Under the pieces are notes generated by a model that was given only the letters and a program-made list of their open reading frames with translations, was not told the origin of the DNA and searched no databases. 64,000 bases of DNA from Cytobacillus solani (lineage in GTDB: Bacteria; Bacillota; Bacilli; Bacillales; Cytobacillaceae). The position numbers and the translations under genes were made by a program. The stretch spans positions 2,651,058-2,715,057 of the forward strand of contig NZ_LJIX01000006.1 in NCBI RefSeq assembly GCF_001420595.1, read 5' to 3'. This document shows positions 26,271 to 35,670 of this stretch, one piece after another. Each line of letters starts with the position of its first letter. Position 1 is the first letter of the stretch.

Positions 26271-26873
26271 TTAGCGATAGAGCATCGGGTAAGGCAGTTC
26301 ATCTAAATCGGCTTCCTCCCGTTCGTTGAGCAATCGAGCAATCTCTTCTGAACTCGGTGCCTCAAAGACATGAGTCATTAATGAATCAAAAATTTGAAAG
26401 TATGGGTTGCTGCTTGAAACCTGTGAAAAGATTCGATGGATCGCATAAGCAAGTCTCCGTTTTAAGTGGCGAATTTCCTCGTTTTCAGGAGCTACAGCCA
26501 GTAGCTCCATCAGCATCGGAATATAGTCCGTCAATTCTATTCCTACCTTTTCAAATCCTAAATCAGCAATTAATTTTTGTAAGCGAATTAACGCATCCCC
26601 GCGTCTTCTGCTATCACCTAATTCTTGAGCTGTTAAATACAATCCCGTTTTCTCCTTATAATCAAAGGTCTCCACATAGAGTTCCTGTAAATCCTTTAAT
26701 CCTAAGGAAAAAAGTGGTTTTAACCGCTGATACATTTCCTTTTGCATTTCTTCAGCAGTGATGAAAGTATTTAAGTAAGTATCCAAGCTTGAACATTCCT
26801 GATAAAACTGTTGATCAGGATAATCCAGGAAGCGTGAAGTAACAACAAGTATTTCTGCTAGTTCTTCTTTCAT
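26271..26873 (-). CDS. narJ: Nitrate reductase assembly chaperone NarJ
   Basis: A soluble helical protein of 200 residues in the TorD/NarJ family, which binds NarG before molybdenum cofactor and iron-sulfur insertion. LVVTSRFLDYPDQQFYQE and LYVETFDYKEKTGLYLTAQELGDSRRRGDAL are characteristic. Its start overlaps the narH stop by four bases, and narI follows, the standard order. Confidence 0.95.
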   Translation of the reverse strand: MKEELAEILVVTSRFLDYPDQQFYQECSSLDTYLNTFITAEEMQKEMYQRLKPLFSLGLKDLQELYVETFDYKEKTGLYLTAQELGDSRRRGDALIRLQKLIADLGFEKVGIELTDYIPMLMELLAVAPENEEIRHLKRRLAYAIHRIFSQVSSSNPYFQIFDSLMTHVFEAPSSEEIARLLNEREEADLDELPYPMLYR

Positions 26874-28372
26874 CCAAGATCACTTCTTTCATACGGATAC
26901 GTCACCATGCCTTCAGCAGGCGCTAACCCTTCGATACTGCATGCTCCTTGACGATAATGTAAGTTATCATCCATTTCACGTCTTCCAGTCGGAATAACGA
27001 ACCGTTCATTGTATTTTGCTACGCCTAGTAAACGTGCCATATCTTCTAATTCTTCCATAGTTGTTCCAGCTTCCTGAAGCAGCTTGCTCGCCTTCATTTC
27101 ATCCATACCTCCGACCGTTTTCGCTCGCATATGAACGCGCATCGCAGCCATCTTTAGCAGAACCCTGCGAATAACACTCGTATCATCAGCTGATAATAAC
27201 GAAGCTAAATATTCCATCGGAATCCTCATATCATCTACCGCAGGAATATAGCCATCCATGCTTAAATCTTGCTCATTTGTAATATGATTCATAATTGGAC
27301 TAAGCGGCGGAACGTACCAAACCATTGGGAGTGTGCGATATTCAGGATGGAGCGGCAAAGCAATCTTCCACTTCATGGCCATTTTATAAATTGGTGACTC
27401 CTGCGCACTTTTGATCCAACTCTCATTAATGCCTGCTTCACGCGCTTTTTCAATCACATCTGGATCATTAGGATCGAGGAAAACTGATAGTTGTGCCTCA
27501 TATAAATCCTTAGGATCTTCAACAGATGCCGCTTCCTTTACACGATCCGCATCATATAGCACAACACCTATATAACGAATCCGTCCCACACATGTTTCTG
27601 AACAAACTGTCGGAAGCCCCGCTTCAGTTCTTGGATAACAGAAATTACATTTCTCTGCTTTATGTGTATTCCAATTGTAGTACACCTTATGATACGGGCA
27701 GCCGTTCATGCAGAATCGCCACCCTCGGCAAGCATCTTGATCTACAAGGACAATCCCGTCTTCATCTCTTTTATAAAGCGCCCCCGATGGACAAGAAGCA
27801 ACACAGGATGGATTCAAGCAATGCTCGCATATCCGCGGCAAATACATCATGAATGTTTTCTCATATTCCATCGCAATATGTTCCTGCAGCTTTTGCACAT
27901 TTGGATCCATCGGCACAATTTCACTGCCGCCTGCGAGGTCATCATCCCAATTTGATCCCCATTCTGGCTTATCGATATATTTACCGGTAATCATTGACTT
28001 AGGACGTGCAACTGGTAAATTCTCCTTTTTGGGAGCTTTATGAAGATGCTCAAAGTCATATGTCCATGGCTCGTAAAAATCATCGATCGTTGCCATATTC
28101 GGATTGTAGAAAATATTTGCTAGCTTTGATACAGGTCCGCCTGCGCGTAAATGCAGCTGTCCATTTCTTAACGTCCATCCGCCTTTGTAGCGGTCTGTAT
28201 TTTCCCATTCCTTCGGGTAGCCTGGTCCTGGGCGAGTTTCCACATTGTTATACCAGACATATTCCATGCCAGGGCGGTTTGTCCATGTGTTCTTGCATGT
28301 CACTGAACAAGTATGACAGCCAATACATTTATCCAGGTGCATCACCATCGCTACTTGAGCTTTAATTCTCAA
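26870..28372 (-). CDS. narH: Respiratory nitrate reductase beta subunit NarH
   Basis: A 500-residue iron-sulfur protein that relays electrons from NarI to NarG. The four cluster motifs are readable: CIGCHTCSVTCKN, CEHCLNPSCVASCP, CRGWRFCMNGCP (Trp in place of one Cys, the 3Fe-4S site) and CNFCYPRTEAG with CSETCVG. The TTG start at 28372 follows AAGGAGG and gives the conserved opening RIKAQVAMVMHLDKC. It overlaps narG by eleven bases. Confidence 0.97.
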   Translation of the reverse strand: MRIKAQVAMVMHLDKCIGCHTCSVTCKNTWTNRPGMEYVWYNNVETRPGPGYPKEWENTDRYKGGWTLRNGQLHLRAGGPVSKLANIFYNPNMATIDDFYEPWTYDFEHLHKAPKKENLPVARPKSMITGKYIDKPEWGSNWDDDLAGGSEIVPMDPNVQKLQEHIAMEYEKTFMMYLPRICEHCLNPSCVASCPSGALYKRDEDGIVLVDQDACRGWRFCMNGCPYHKVYYNWNTHKAEKCNFCYPRTEAGLPTVCSETCVGRIRYIGVVLYDADRVKEAASVEDPKDLYEAQLSVFLDPNDPDVIEKAREAGINESWIKSAQESPIYKMAMKWKIALPLHPEYRTLPMVWYVPPLSPIMNHITNEQDLSMDGYIPAVDDMRIPMEYLASLLSADDTSVIRRVLLKMAAMRVHMRAKTVGGMDEMKASKLLQEAGTTMEELEDMARLLGVAKYNERFVIPTGRREMDDNLHYRQGACSIEGLAPAEGMVTYPYERSDLG

Positions 28373-31300
28373 GCCAATCGACCTCCTTCAACGGACGGAT
28401 CACGGTCATTGTGTCTCGGTTGCTTCCCGTCGGGCCATAGTAGTTAAATCCATAGCTTAGCTGGGAATACCCGCCAATCATATGTGTCGCCTTCGGATTA
28501 ATTCGTGTCACACTATTATGAGTACCTCCGCGTTTTTTGTTGATCGTGTTTCCGGGTACTCCCATCGTTCGATCCTGCGCATGATACATGTAGGCAACAC
28601 CGCGTGGAAGACGGTATGTTAGGATTGCCCTTGCTGCTACGACACCATTTCGGTTATATACTTCAATCCAATCATTGTCTTTAATTCCTGCGGAAGCAGC
28701 GTCCTTTTCATTTAGCCATACAACCTGCCAGCCGCGGAATAGCTGAACCATTTGATTTGTATCAGTAAACATTGTATGAATGCCCCATTTTTGGTGTGGC
28801 GTCATGTAGCGGAGTGTTAAGGATTTCCCTTTGTTCTCCACTTCTTTTTCCCCTTTTAAAAATGGCGATAAATTTACAGGTGGCAAATATAATGGAAGCC
28901 CTTCGCCATAATCCAGCATCACTTCATGATCAATATAAAAGCTTTGGCGGCCTGTCAGTGTATGCCAAGGAATATTGTATTCCTTATTCACTGTAAACGG
29001 TGAATAGCGTCGATTATCATTTTCTAGTCCGCTCCAAACCGGGGTTGATATCGTTTGAAGAGGCTGAACACTTAAGGCATCTAAAGTATAATCTTCCTCT
29101 TCACGCGCCTCTGAGATATGACCAAGCTTTTTCCCAGTCTTTTCCTCCATGGACTTCCAGCCTTCAACAGCTCTTTTTCCATTTGTGGCACCTGACATGA
29201 GGAGAATAGCATTAATTGCTTGTTTATCCGAATAAAGATCTGGATGTCCTTTGCCAACCCCCTCACGCTTAGAAACACCAAGACGATTTAATAATTCTTG
29301 ATATGCCTTCTCTCCATTCACCTTTACGCCTTTTGTTCCGTACCCATTTCGAATATTTGGCCCGACCGTAGTCCACATATTGTATACATTAGGGTAATCA
29401 CGTTTGACGATGTTCAAATTTGACATCGTTTTCCCAGGAATCGCTTCCACTTCCCCATTTCGCCAATCCTTCACTTTACCCATCGGCTGTGCAATTTCAT
29501 TGACCGTATCATGCGCCAACGGGGACATCACTAGATCTTCCTGTGCAGGAAGATGCACCTTAGCAAGCTCGGAAAATTCCTTCGTAATTTCTCTAAAAGC
29601 ATCCCAATCGCTCTTGGTTTCCCATGGCGGTGAGATTGCCGCATTAAAAGGATGAACAAATGGATGGAGGTCTGTCGTACTAATATCAAATTTCTCGTAC
29701 CATGTTGCAGCTGGTAAAATAATATCGGAAAACAGCCCCGAGCTTGTCATCCGAAAATCCATTGCAATAAATAAATCGGTCTTTCCTTCAGGTGGCTTTT
29801 CATCAATTTTAATCTTCTCTGGCTGCCAAGAATTTTCCGTATCTGTCAGGACTGAGTCATCAGCACCAATTAAATGCTTAACAAAATATTCATGTCCTTT
29901 TCCACTGTCTCCAAGAAGGTTTGAGCGCCAGTTAAAGAAAATGTGAGGAAAGTTCCGTGGATCATTTGGGTTTTCGATTGCATAATTTATTTTTCCATCC
30001 GAAATTTGTTTAGCAACATCCTTTATAATCGCTTGGTCATCGTCTTTATATTTTTCCCGTGCTTCCTTCATCACTTCTAGTGAATTCTGTGTCCACTGTG
30101 GGAAACTTGGCAGCCAGCCTAACCGTGCTGACATTGCATTGAAATCAGCAGGATGCATATTGCTATATTTTCCACCCCACTCATTCTTCTCACCATCAGC
30201 TAAATATTCATATCTAAACTGCTCTGTTGCAAAATAGAAAAATGATGTACCGTTCATAAACCGAGGTGATTTTACCCAATCATTTGCAAAGGCAATTTGG
30301 GAAAAGCCTTCAATTGGACGTACCTTCTCTTGTCCAACATAATGAGCCCAGCCACCCCCATTTACCCCTTGAGAACCTGTCAATAAAATAAGATTTAAAA
30401 TGGAACGATAGATTTGATCACTGTGGAACCAGTGATTCGTCCCGCCACCCATCGCAATCATTGATTTTCCATTTGTCTGTTCGGCATTAGCGGCAAATTC
30501 TCTTGCAACTTGAATGACATGTTCCTTCTTCACACCAGTAATACTCTCCTGCCAAGCGGGTGTATACGGCTTATCTGGATCGTTATAATCATCAGGATAA
30601 TTACCTTCAAGCCCACGATTAATTCCTGTATGTGCCATCATTAAATCATAAACAGTTGTAACAGTCATTTCATTGCCAAACTGATCTGTAATCACCTTCA
30701 CAGGTACTCCTCGGCCGACCTTTCCGCCTTCTTTTTCAGCAAAATAAGGGAAATCTACCATGACGACTTGATCTGAATCTTTAAGGAAGCTAAGCTTTGG
30801 ATTAATTTCTTGCCCGTCTTCACTCTTCAAATCAAGGTTCCACTTATTGCCGCTATCCCAGCGAAAGCCTTGACTGCCTGTAGGAATAACCATTTGATTC
30901 GTCTTTTCATCCCAAACGACTGTTTTCCATTCACCGAGCTCATGATTCGTTTCAATATCGGAAGCTCTTAAAAAGCGGTCGGAACGAAATTCTCCTTCCT
31001 TCCTATCTAAAATGACTAGAAACGGAAGATCTGTATACTGCTTGGCATAATCATTAAAATATGGTGTTTCTTTATCTACATAAAATTCCTTTAAAATGAC
31101 ATGGGTCATTGCCATAGCAAGTGCCCCATCTGTACCAGGCTTTGCTGGCAGCCAGATATCGGCAAATTTATCGTATTCAGCGTAGTCTGGACTCACTCCG
31201 ACAACTTTCGTACCGTTGTAGCGGGATTCCACCATAAAATGCGCGTCTGGCGTTCTCGTTTGCGGGATATTTGTCCCCCAGATAATGAAGTATTTCGTGT

Positions 31301-32045
31301 TGTACCAATCACCACTCTCTGGAACATCCGTTTGATCGCCCCATACTTGGGGAGAAGCTGGCGGCAAATCCGCATACCAATCATAGAAACTTAGAATCGT
31401 TCCGCCAATTAGTGATAGAAATCTTGTTCCGCCAGAATAACTAATCATCGACATCGCTGGAATTGGACTGAATCCGACAATCCTGTCAGGTCCATATTTT
31501 TTGATTGTATATATGGTAGACGCTGCAATTAATTGACAAAGCTCCTTCCAGCTTCCACGGACAAACCCCCCTTTCCCTCTTGCCTTCACATATCTATTTC
31601 GCTTTTCAGGATTTGTGACAATGTTCTCCCATGCCTGAACAGGATTATCAGCTGCCTTCAATTCTTCTTTCCACAATTCATATAGATCCCCTCGTACGTA
31701 TGGATGCTTTACTCGAGTCGGACTGTACGTATACCAAGAAAAGCTTGCACCCCTTGGACATCCTCGGGGTTCATAATCTGGAAAGTTTTCACCAGTAGAT
31801 GGATAGTCTGTTTGCTGAGTTTCGTAAGCAATAATTCCATCCTTGACATGAATTCTCCAGCTGCAGGAGCCTGTACAGTTTACTCCATGTGTAGAGCGAA
31901 CGATTTTATCGTACTGCCAACGCCTTCTATAGAGATCTTCTGAGTTACGAGGACGAGGGCTTTCTTCCGTCCAGCCATCATTGATTCGTTCGCCGCGCTT
32001 TAAATGCCTGAGTGCCTGAATGAGCTTATTTTGTCTTTGCTCCAT
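28362..32045 (-). CDS. narG: Respiratory nitrate reductase alpha subunit NarG
   Basis: The 1227-residue molybdopterin subunit that reduces nitrate to nitrite on the cytoplasmic side. The N-terminal cluster site STHGVNCTGSCSWRIHVKDG has the H-x3-C-x3-C pattern of NarG. ETQQTDYP, EPRGCPRGASFSWYTYSP, the Mo-proximal GTNIPQTRTPDAHF and the C-terminal AKPGTDGALAMAM-type and MYHAQDRTMGVPGN motifs follow. There is no twin-arginine signal, consistent with a cytoplasm-facing enzyme. The start overlaps the preceding 98-codon gene by 20 bases. Confidence 0.98.
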   Translation of the reverse strand: MEQRQNKLIQALRHLKRGERINDGWTEESPRPRNSEDLYRRRWQYDKIVRSTHGVNCTGSCSWRIHVKDGIIAYETQQTDYPSTGENFPDYEPRGCPRGASFSWYTYSPTRVKHPYVRGDLYELWKEELKAADNPVQAWENIVTNPEKRNRYVKARGKGGFVRGSWKELCQLIAASTIYTIKKYGPDRIVGFSPIPAMSMISYSGGTRFLSLIGGTILSFYDWYADLPPASPQVWGDQTDVPESGDWYNTKYFIIWGTNIPQTRTPDAHFMVESRYNGTKVVGVSPDYAEYDKFADIWLPAKPGTDGALAMAMTHVILKEFYVDKETPYFNDYAKQYTDLPFLVILDRKEGEFRSDRFLRASDIETNHELGEWKTVVWDEKTNQMVIPTGSQGFRWDSGNKWNLDLKSEDGQEINPKLSFLKDSDQVVMVDFPYFAEKEGGKVGRGVPVKVITDQFGNEMTVTTVYDLMMAHTGINRGLEGNYPDDYNDPDKPYTPAWQESITGVKKEHVIQVAREFAANAEQTNGKSMIAMGGGTNHWFHSDQIYRSILNLILLTGSQGVNGGGWAHYVGQEKVRPIEGFSQIAFANDWVKSPRFMNGTSFFYFATEQFRYEYLADGEKNEWGGKYSNMHPADFNAMSARLGWLPSFPQWTQNSLEVMKEAREKYKDDDQAIIKDVAKQISDGKINYAIENPNDPRNFPHIFFNWRSNLLGDSGKGHEYFVKHLIGADDSVLTDTENSWQPEKIKIDEKPPEGKTDLFIAMDFRMTSSGLFSDIILPAATWYEKFDISTTDLHPFVHPFNAAISPPWETKSDWDAFREITKEFSELAKVHLPAQEDLVMSPLAHDTVNEIAQPMGKVKDWRNGEVEAIPGKTMSNLNIVKRDYPNVYNMWTTVGPNIRNGYGTKGVKVNGEKAYQELLNRLGVSKREGVGKGHPDLYSDKQAINAILLMSGATNGKRAVEGWKSMEEKTGKKLGHISEAREEEDYTLDALSVQPLQTISTPVWSGLENDNRRYSPFTVNKEYNIPWHTLTGRQSFYIDHEVMLDYGEGLPLYLPPVNLSPFLKGEKEVENKGKSLTLRYMTPHQKWGIHTMFTDTNQMVQLFRGWQVVWLNEKDAASAGIKDNDWIEVYNRNGVVAARAILTYRLPRGVAYMYHAQDRTMGVPGNTINKKRGGTHNSVTRINPKATHMIGGYSQLSYGFNYYGPTGSNRDTMTVIRPLKEVDWLEN

Positions 32046-32322
32046 CTATGCATTCTCCTCCTTTTAAGCTATCTCTTAGTGGATTAAATTCCTCTCCCAG
32101 AATGCGAAATGAGTCCTTGCTAGCTAGTAATTCCTCTTCAAAAACAGCCCAATTCGCAGCATTGGCTGCCGCAAGAATGAGTCGTTGCAATGTACTATAT
32201 TCATTTATTTCATATATTTTCTCTATGATTTCTCCAGATAGGGATCCGAATCTCATACGTAATACAGCAATTAGGTCTTCTCGATCATTTACAAGTAATG
32301 CATCTGTTTCAAATGAAAACAC
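32026..32322 (-). CDS. Unrecognised 98-residue protein fused by overlap to narG
   Basis: It starts at GTG 32322 and overlaps the narG start by 20 bases, so translation is probably coupled. The middle, AVLRMRFGSLSGEIIEKI, and LQRLILAAANAANWAVFEEEL resemble the small helical module DUF4351 in pattern (L-x-x-R-F-G-x-L then a second amphipathic helix), but this is only a visual likeness. No cysteines suggest a metal site. Position between a hemerythrin-like gene and narG suggests a role in nitrate reductase assembly or sensing. Confidence 0.7.
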   Translation of the reverse strand: MFSFETDALLVNDREDLIAVLRMRFGSLSGEIIEKIYEINEYSTLQRLILAAANAANWAVFEEELLASKDSFRILGEEFNPLRDSLKGGECIDGAKTK

Positions 32323-32336
32323 GCTACCAGCCCTTT

Positions 32337-32648
32337 CTAAAGCTTAATCATTTTAAAATAGTCAGTGATTAATTGATTCTTGCATTTTTCAGCTGCCTGT
32401 TCGAAAAAGCAAGAAAGTTCTTCATCAGGCCGCTGTGCTTGTTCAAAACTAATTTCTGTTTTCGCGATCTCATTGAAATGATTTGAAAGCCTTAAAGTAA
32501 TTTCTAGACCCTCTTGCGTTTTGATTACAGTTCCATGGGCATCATACGGATGGATATTATATTTCTCAAAGGTTTCTATCATCCTTCTATATACATTCGG
32601 AGCAGCAATCCGTAATGATTCTTCCTTTTGCAGTTTGAACTCTCCCAT
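32337..32648 (-). CDS. Unrecognised 103-residue protein in the nar operon
   Basis: The ATG at 32648 is chosen over upstream starts because AGGAGG (32655-32660) lies six bases before it. The protein is mixed alpha/beta, with LRIAAPNVYRRMIETFEKYNI, a beta-like HGTVIKTQEGLEITLRLS and a C-terminal helix with one Cys pair (LSCFFEQAAEKCKN). No family is recognised. It lies between the hemerythrin-like gene and the 98-residue gene with gaps under 45 bp, so it belongs to the operon. Confidence 0.7.
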   Translation of the reverse strand: MGEFKLQKEESLRIAAPNVYRRMIETFEKYNIHPYDAHGTVIKTQEGLEITLRLSNHFNEIAKTEISFEQAQRPDEELSCFFEQAAEKCKNQLITDYFKMIKL

Positions 32649-32688
32649 TTGCATCCTCCTCGCTACCAATTTCCTTAATTTCCCTGCG

Positions 32689-33114
32689 TTAGTGTTTGCT
32701 ATTGTGCAGTAATTTATTCATTTCATCCTCGTTATGGACCAGATCAACAATGATAACGCCATCCATTAATGTCGTGAACTCCCCATCAACCTCTTGTTTT
32801 TGAAGCAATTCTTTCATTTGCTGGACAATTCTTCTCATGATGTCATGATCTCGAGTAAGTTGAACAACTAAATCCTTTAACTCAGGATTTTCCATGACCA
32901 TTTCTTTGTATAAGCCCTCTTCTTCCGATTCTGCATGCTTTAGTGTCCGTGTCTCCCAATGTTCAATGATCACTTCAGCAACTTGGAGTGCTTTTTCCTT
33001 TTGCCCATCCTCCAAACAGCGCTGAAAAATATCTCTCAATTCCTTTGCTTCATTTAATGCCGCCTCATGGATCGATGAATGGGCATCTGGTTTTTTTAAA
33101 CTTGGTCCTGACAT
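32689..33114 (-). CDS. Hemerythrin-like (HHE) protein leading the nar operon
   Basis: A 141-residue four-helix protein with the spacing of hemerythrin iron ligands: His16 in SSIHEAAL, His52 in IIEHWETRT, His60 and Glu64 in LKHAESEEEG, His90 in TRDHDIM and His127 in LVHNEDEM. Such diiron proteins bind O2 or NO, or act in repair of nitrosylated clusters (compare RIC/YtfE, a different family member). As first gene of the nitrate reductase operon it could sense or detoxify NO or oxygen when nitrate respiration begins. That role is inference. Confidence 0.8.
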   Translation of the reverse strand: MSGPSLKKPDAHSSIHEAALNEAKELRDIFQRCLEDGQKEKALQVAEVIIEHWETRTLKHAESEEEGLYKEMVMENPELKDLVVQLTRDHDIMRRIVQQMKELLQKQEVDGEFTTLMDGVIIVDLVHNEDEMNKLLHNSKH

Positions 33115-33182
33115 TCGCTATCTCCATCCTTCCAAACTACTGTCTAGTAGTCCTAGTAAATTTATTAGTCAGTTTCCCCACA

Positions 33183-33196
33183 TTAGTAGTTACTAA
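33183..33196. promoter_or_regulatory. Short palindrome upstream of the nar operon
   Basis: TTAGTA and TACTAA form a perfect 6-bp inverted repeat around GT, next to a TTGACA (minus strand, 33200-33205). No good -10 box lies at 17 nt, and only a poor FNR half-site (TGTGA at about 33218) is seen. The regulator is unknown. Confidence 0.3.
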
Positions 33197-33251
33197 ACTT
33201 GTCAATACGACTTAAATTGTGAACATTATGAGTTTTTGACGTAATTTGCAA

Positions 33252-33296
33252 AAAAAGAAGATGAATGGCTCCAGTTTGGAAACATCCATCTTCTTA
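33252..33296 (-). terminator. Rho-independent terminator of the AAA ATPase gene
   Basis: AAGAAGATG-x-ATG pairs with CAT-x-CATCTTCTT with one mismatch, and T7 follows on the minus strand. It isolates the ATPase gene from the nar operon promoter. Confidence 0.85.
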
Positions 33297-33338
33297 ATAA
33301 AAGTTATCTATTTGTTTACTACTATGTCATAGGATTCC

Positions 33339-34067
33339 TTATTCACCATCGTCTAAAAAAAGTTCCTTCAAAAACCGTTCCCGATTTTGCAAGAAGTATT
33401 TTGTTATCTGGTAATGATCCGTATCCTCATAGGCCACTTCAGCAATCTCTCCATGATCAAAGCTAAATATTTTTGCATTCGGATAGCCTAGTAGAATAGG
33501 TGAATGGCTGGCAATGATAAATTGAGCATTTCCATTACGGGTTAAATCATGAATAATCCGCAGGAAGGACAGCTGCCTTTGCGGTGATAGTGCTGCTTCA
33601 GGCTCATCTAAAAGATAAATAGCATTTCCTTTAAAACGATTTAAGAATAGAGAGAAAAAAGATTCCCCATGTGATTGCTCATGCAAGGACTTTCCACCAT
33701 ATTGCCTATATCCTGTATAATCAACCTCATCTAAATAGGAGGCAAAATGATAGAAGGATTCTGCTCTTAGGAAAAAGCCATTTGTCACCTTTGGCATCCA
33801 GGATAAACGTATGAAATCCGTTAAAGAAGAACCAGATGCATGTACATCATATATGTTATTTCTTCCGCCACCAGCCGTATTAAATTCACATTTATCAGCA
33901 ATCGCTTCTAATAAAGTTGATTTCCCAGACCCATTTTCACCTACAAAAAATGTAACAGCATGATCCAACTTAAGTTCTTCGATACTACTGATGGAAGGGA
34001 TAGAAAATGGATACTGATTAGCGGATGGGATTTCGTCACGTAAAAGGCTAATTCTTTTTAAAAACAT
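33339..34067 (-). CDS. AAA family ATPase (ABC-type, single domain)
   Basis: A 242-residue ATPase. Walker A is GENGSGKST at 43-51, an ABC-like signature SHGES at 132-136, Walker B LLDEPEAALSP at 152-162 and a His switch in IASHSP. There is no membrane part or long coiled coil, so it belongs to the soluble AAA_21/AAA_15-like ATPases related to SMC heads and to some phage-defence ATPases such as OLD and RloC-like proteins. It stands alone with its own terminator and no partner nuclease, so a defence role is not supported by context. GAGGAGG precedes the ATG. Confidence 0.85.
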   Translation of the reverse strand: MFLKRISLLRDEIPSANQYPFSIPSISSIEELKLDHAVTFFVGENGSGKSTLLEAIADKCEFNTAGGGRNNIYDVHASGSSLTDFIRLSWMPKVTNGFFLRAESFYHFASYLDEVDYTGYRQYGGKSLHEQSHGESFFSLFLNRFKGNAIYLLDEPEAALSPQRQLSFLRIIHDLTRNGNAQFIIASHSPILLGYPNAKIFSFDHGEIAEVAYEDTDHYQITKYFLQNRERFLKELFLDDGE

Positions 34068-34149
34068 AATGAAAGAAACCTCCTCAATTAGAAAAAATTA
34101 TTGGAAAAATAATGAGGTATGATTTAAAGATTGCTTGCAAACATTGTCA

Positions 34150-34920
34150 TTAAAGTCGTAAATTATGCCCTTTTGTACTATTTCTTTTTTGATTAATTTC
34201 AAATACGGTAAAAATAAATAGGGCAAACAAAAGTGTATATAATCCAGACGGAATATTCGTAACCGGGATATATACATCCCAGAATGAATTGATTAGTGCA
34301 TGAAAAATAATACATAGAAAAATACTATTTGAAGATAAATAAATGACAGTAAGCAGAAAAGATAATCCCAGTGCACAAAGAGTGAACCAAAGAAAGTTCA
34401 TACTCATTTGATTTGAACCAACCACGAACCATAATGGCAGATGCCAGATTGCCCAAATACATCCAACAATGAGCGTACTAGAAAATGACGACCACTTTTT
34501 TTGCAAAGCAGACTGTAAATAGCCACGCCAGCCTATCTCTTCCAATCCGCCTCCAATAATCATAATTGGAAATTCAATCAACGCCAGATATAAAGGGTTC
34601 TCCATGGTTGCTCCATCCCAAAGAGTCGGCAAAAAACAAGCTGAAAAAGCAAGTCCAATGGTAAATAGATACAATCCTAATGGGTGTCTAGGATTTTTTA
34701 TATTATTTACAAATGATTGAAATTCTTCTTTAGAACTATGTCGCTTTTTCAGCCATATCTCACAAATGGCTGGAGTAACACCACCAAGAATAAACAACAC
34801 CATCGAAAATGGAGTTCCAAAACTGAGCAGATTAAACTGTGTTAATATGGCTAAACTGCCCCATAGTATCCATGAGGAAACAAATGTGTAAACTAGAAAC
34901 CTTCTTATCCCCTTTCCCAA
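34150..34920 (-). CDS. CPBP family intramembrane metalloprotease
   Basis: A 256-residue protein with about seven or eight helices. The Abi/CAAX motifs are GGGLEEIGWRGYL (E-E-x-x-x-R), WAIWHLPLW (F/W-x-x-x-H) and the late HALINSFWD (H and N). These residues bind the catalytic zinc. Bacterial members process membrane peptides, bacteriocin precursors or give self-immunity. The TTG start has GGGAGGG before it. It follows the TetR gene by 14 bp and is probably controlled by it. Confidence 0.87.
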   Translation of the reverse strand: MGKGIRRFLVYTFVSSWILWGSLAILTQFNLLSFGTPFSMVLFILGGVTPAICEIWLKKRHSSKEEFQSFVNNIKNPRHPLGLYLFTIGLAFSACFLPTLWDGATMENPLYLALIEFPIMIIGGGLEEIGWRGYLQSALQKKWSSFSSTLIVGCIWAIWHLPLWFVVGSNQMSMNFLWFTLCALGLSFLLTVIYLSSNSIFLCIIFHALINSFWDVYIPVTNIPSGLYTLLFALFIFTVFEINQKRNSTKGHNLRL

Positions 34921-34934
34921 ACGTGACCCTCCCC

Positions 34935-35594
34935 TTATTTAGACCCTAAGAATAATAATACGGACTTGCACAGTGTATCCATTAGACGAATTTCGTCAAG
35001 TTGCTTTTCTTCATTTTGGAACATACCATAACATTTTTGTAAAACCACATCTCTTACAATGCCATCAATAGAAGTCATAATAAACGGAAATAAGTCTTCT
35101 AGTGAAACTACTGGCTTAAAGCTCCCATTTGAAATTCCCTCATGAATTGTACTAAATAACCGCTCGATCAAATATTGGCCGCTTTCATTTTCAGTTATGT
35201 TTGATAACATTTTCTTCTGTCTTTCAGGATTATTTGCAAATATGATTGTGAGCTCAAATTGAATTTTACCAACTGTTGATAAGTTTTCTTTTATGTATTC
35301 ACCAAGGAAAGTAAACAAATTTTCTATTGTTTCTTTGGGAGAATTGCTATTATCAATGATTGCATCAATTTCTTGCGTATATTCTACATTTGAATTGGAC
35401 TGATTAATCACTGCAACAAGTATCTCGTCTAAATCCGAATAATATCGATAGATTCCACCTTGACTTAATCCTGATGCATTAATGATATCTTTCATCGTAA
35501 TTTCATATAGAGGTTTAACCTTACACACAGATAAAGCAGCTTCTATAATGCTGCTTTTCTTTCTTATCACATATTCATGGTTGACCTTTGGCAT
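34935..35594 (-). CDS. TetR/AcrR family regulator
   Basis: About 219 residues from the ATG at 35594, which has AAGGTG eight bases upstream; an ATG three codons earlier lacks a site. The N-terminal helix-turn-helix is ITMKDIINASGLSQGGIYRYYSDLDEIL. The C-terminal ligand domain is unlike better-known drug regulators. Two matching palindromes bracket its own promoter, so it almost certainly represses itself and the downstream CPBP protease gene. Confidence 0.9.
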   Translation of the reverse strand: MPKVNHEYVIRKKSSIIEAALSVCKVKPLYEITMKDIINASGLSQGGIYRYYSDLDEILVAVINQSNSNVEYTQEIDAIIDNSNSPKETIENLFTFLGEYIKENLSTVGKIQFELTIIFANNPERQKKMLSNITENESGQYLIERLFSTIHEGISNGSFKPVVSLEDLFPFIMTSIDGIVRDVVLQKCYGMFQNEEKQLDEIRLMDTLCKSVLLFLGSK

Positions 35595-35612
35595 AGTAAT
35601 CACCTTCTATAG

Positions 35613-35638
35613 TAAAAATGACATCACTGTCATTTTTA
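35613..35638. promoter_or_regulatory. TetR operator O1
   Basis: TAAAAATGACA and TGTCATTTTTA form a perfect 11-bp inverted repeat around TCAC. It lies directly after the -10 box of the tetR promoter, over the likely transcription start. The core ATGAC-N6-GTCAT is the same as in O2. Confidence 0.8.
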
Positions 35639-35666
35639 TAGTATGGCATAAGCTATTCATTGTCAA
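35638..35666 (-). promoter_or_regulatory. Promoter of the tetR-CPBP operon
   Basis: On the minus strand TTGACA (35661-35666) and TACTAT (35638-35643) are spaced 17 nt apart, a near-consensus sigma-A promoter. It is enclosed by O1 and O2. Confidence 0.8.
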
Positions 35667-35670
35667 TAAA

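Noticed and set aside
26357-26761. 134-codon plus-strand frame opposite narJ
   Set aside because: It lies entirely antisense to a well-supported gene and has no ribosome binding site or family motifs.
27526-28365. Overlapping plus-strand frames opposite narH
   Set aside because: They are antisense to narH and only reflect its codon use.
33211-33240. FNR box before the nar operon
   Set aside because: TGTGA-N6-TGAGT matches only one half-site, and no good -10 box is at a fitting distance.
33339-34067. AAA ATPase as part of an anti-phage system
   Set aside because: It has its own promoter region and terminator, and no nuclease, reverse transcriptase or toxin partner lies beside it.
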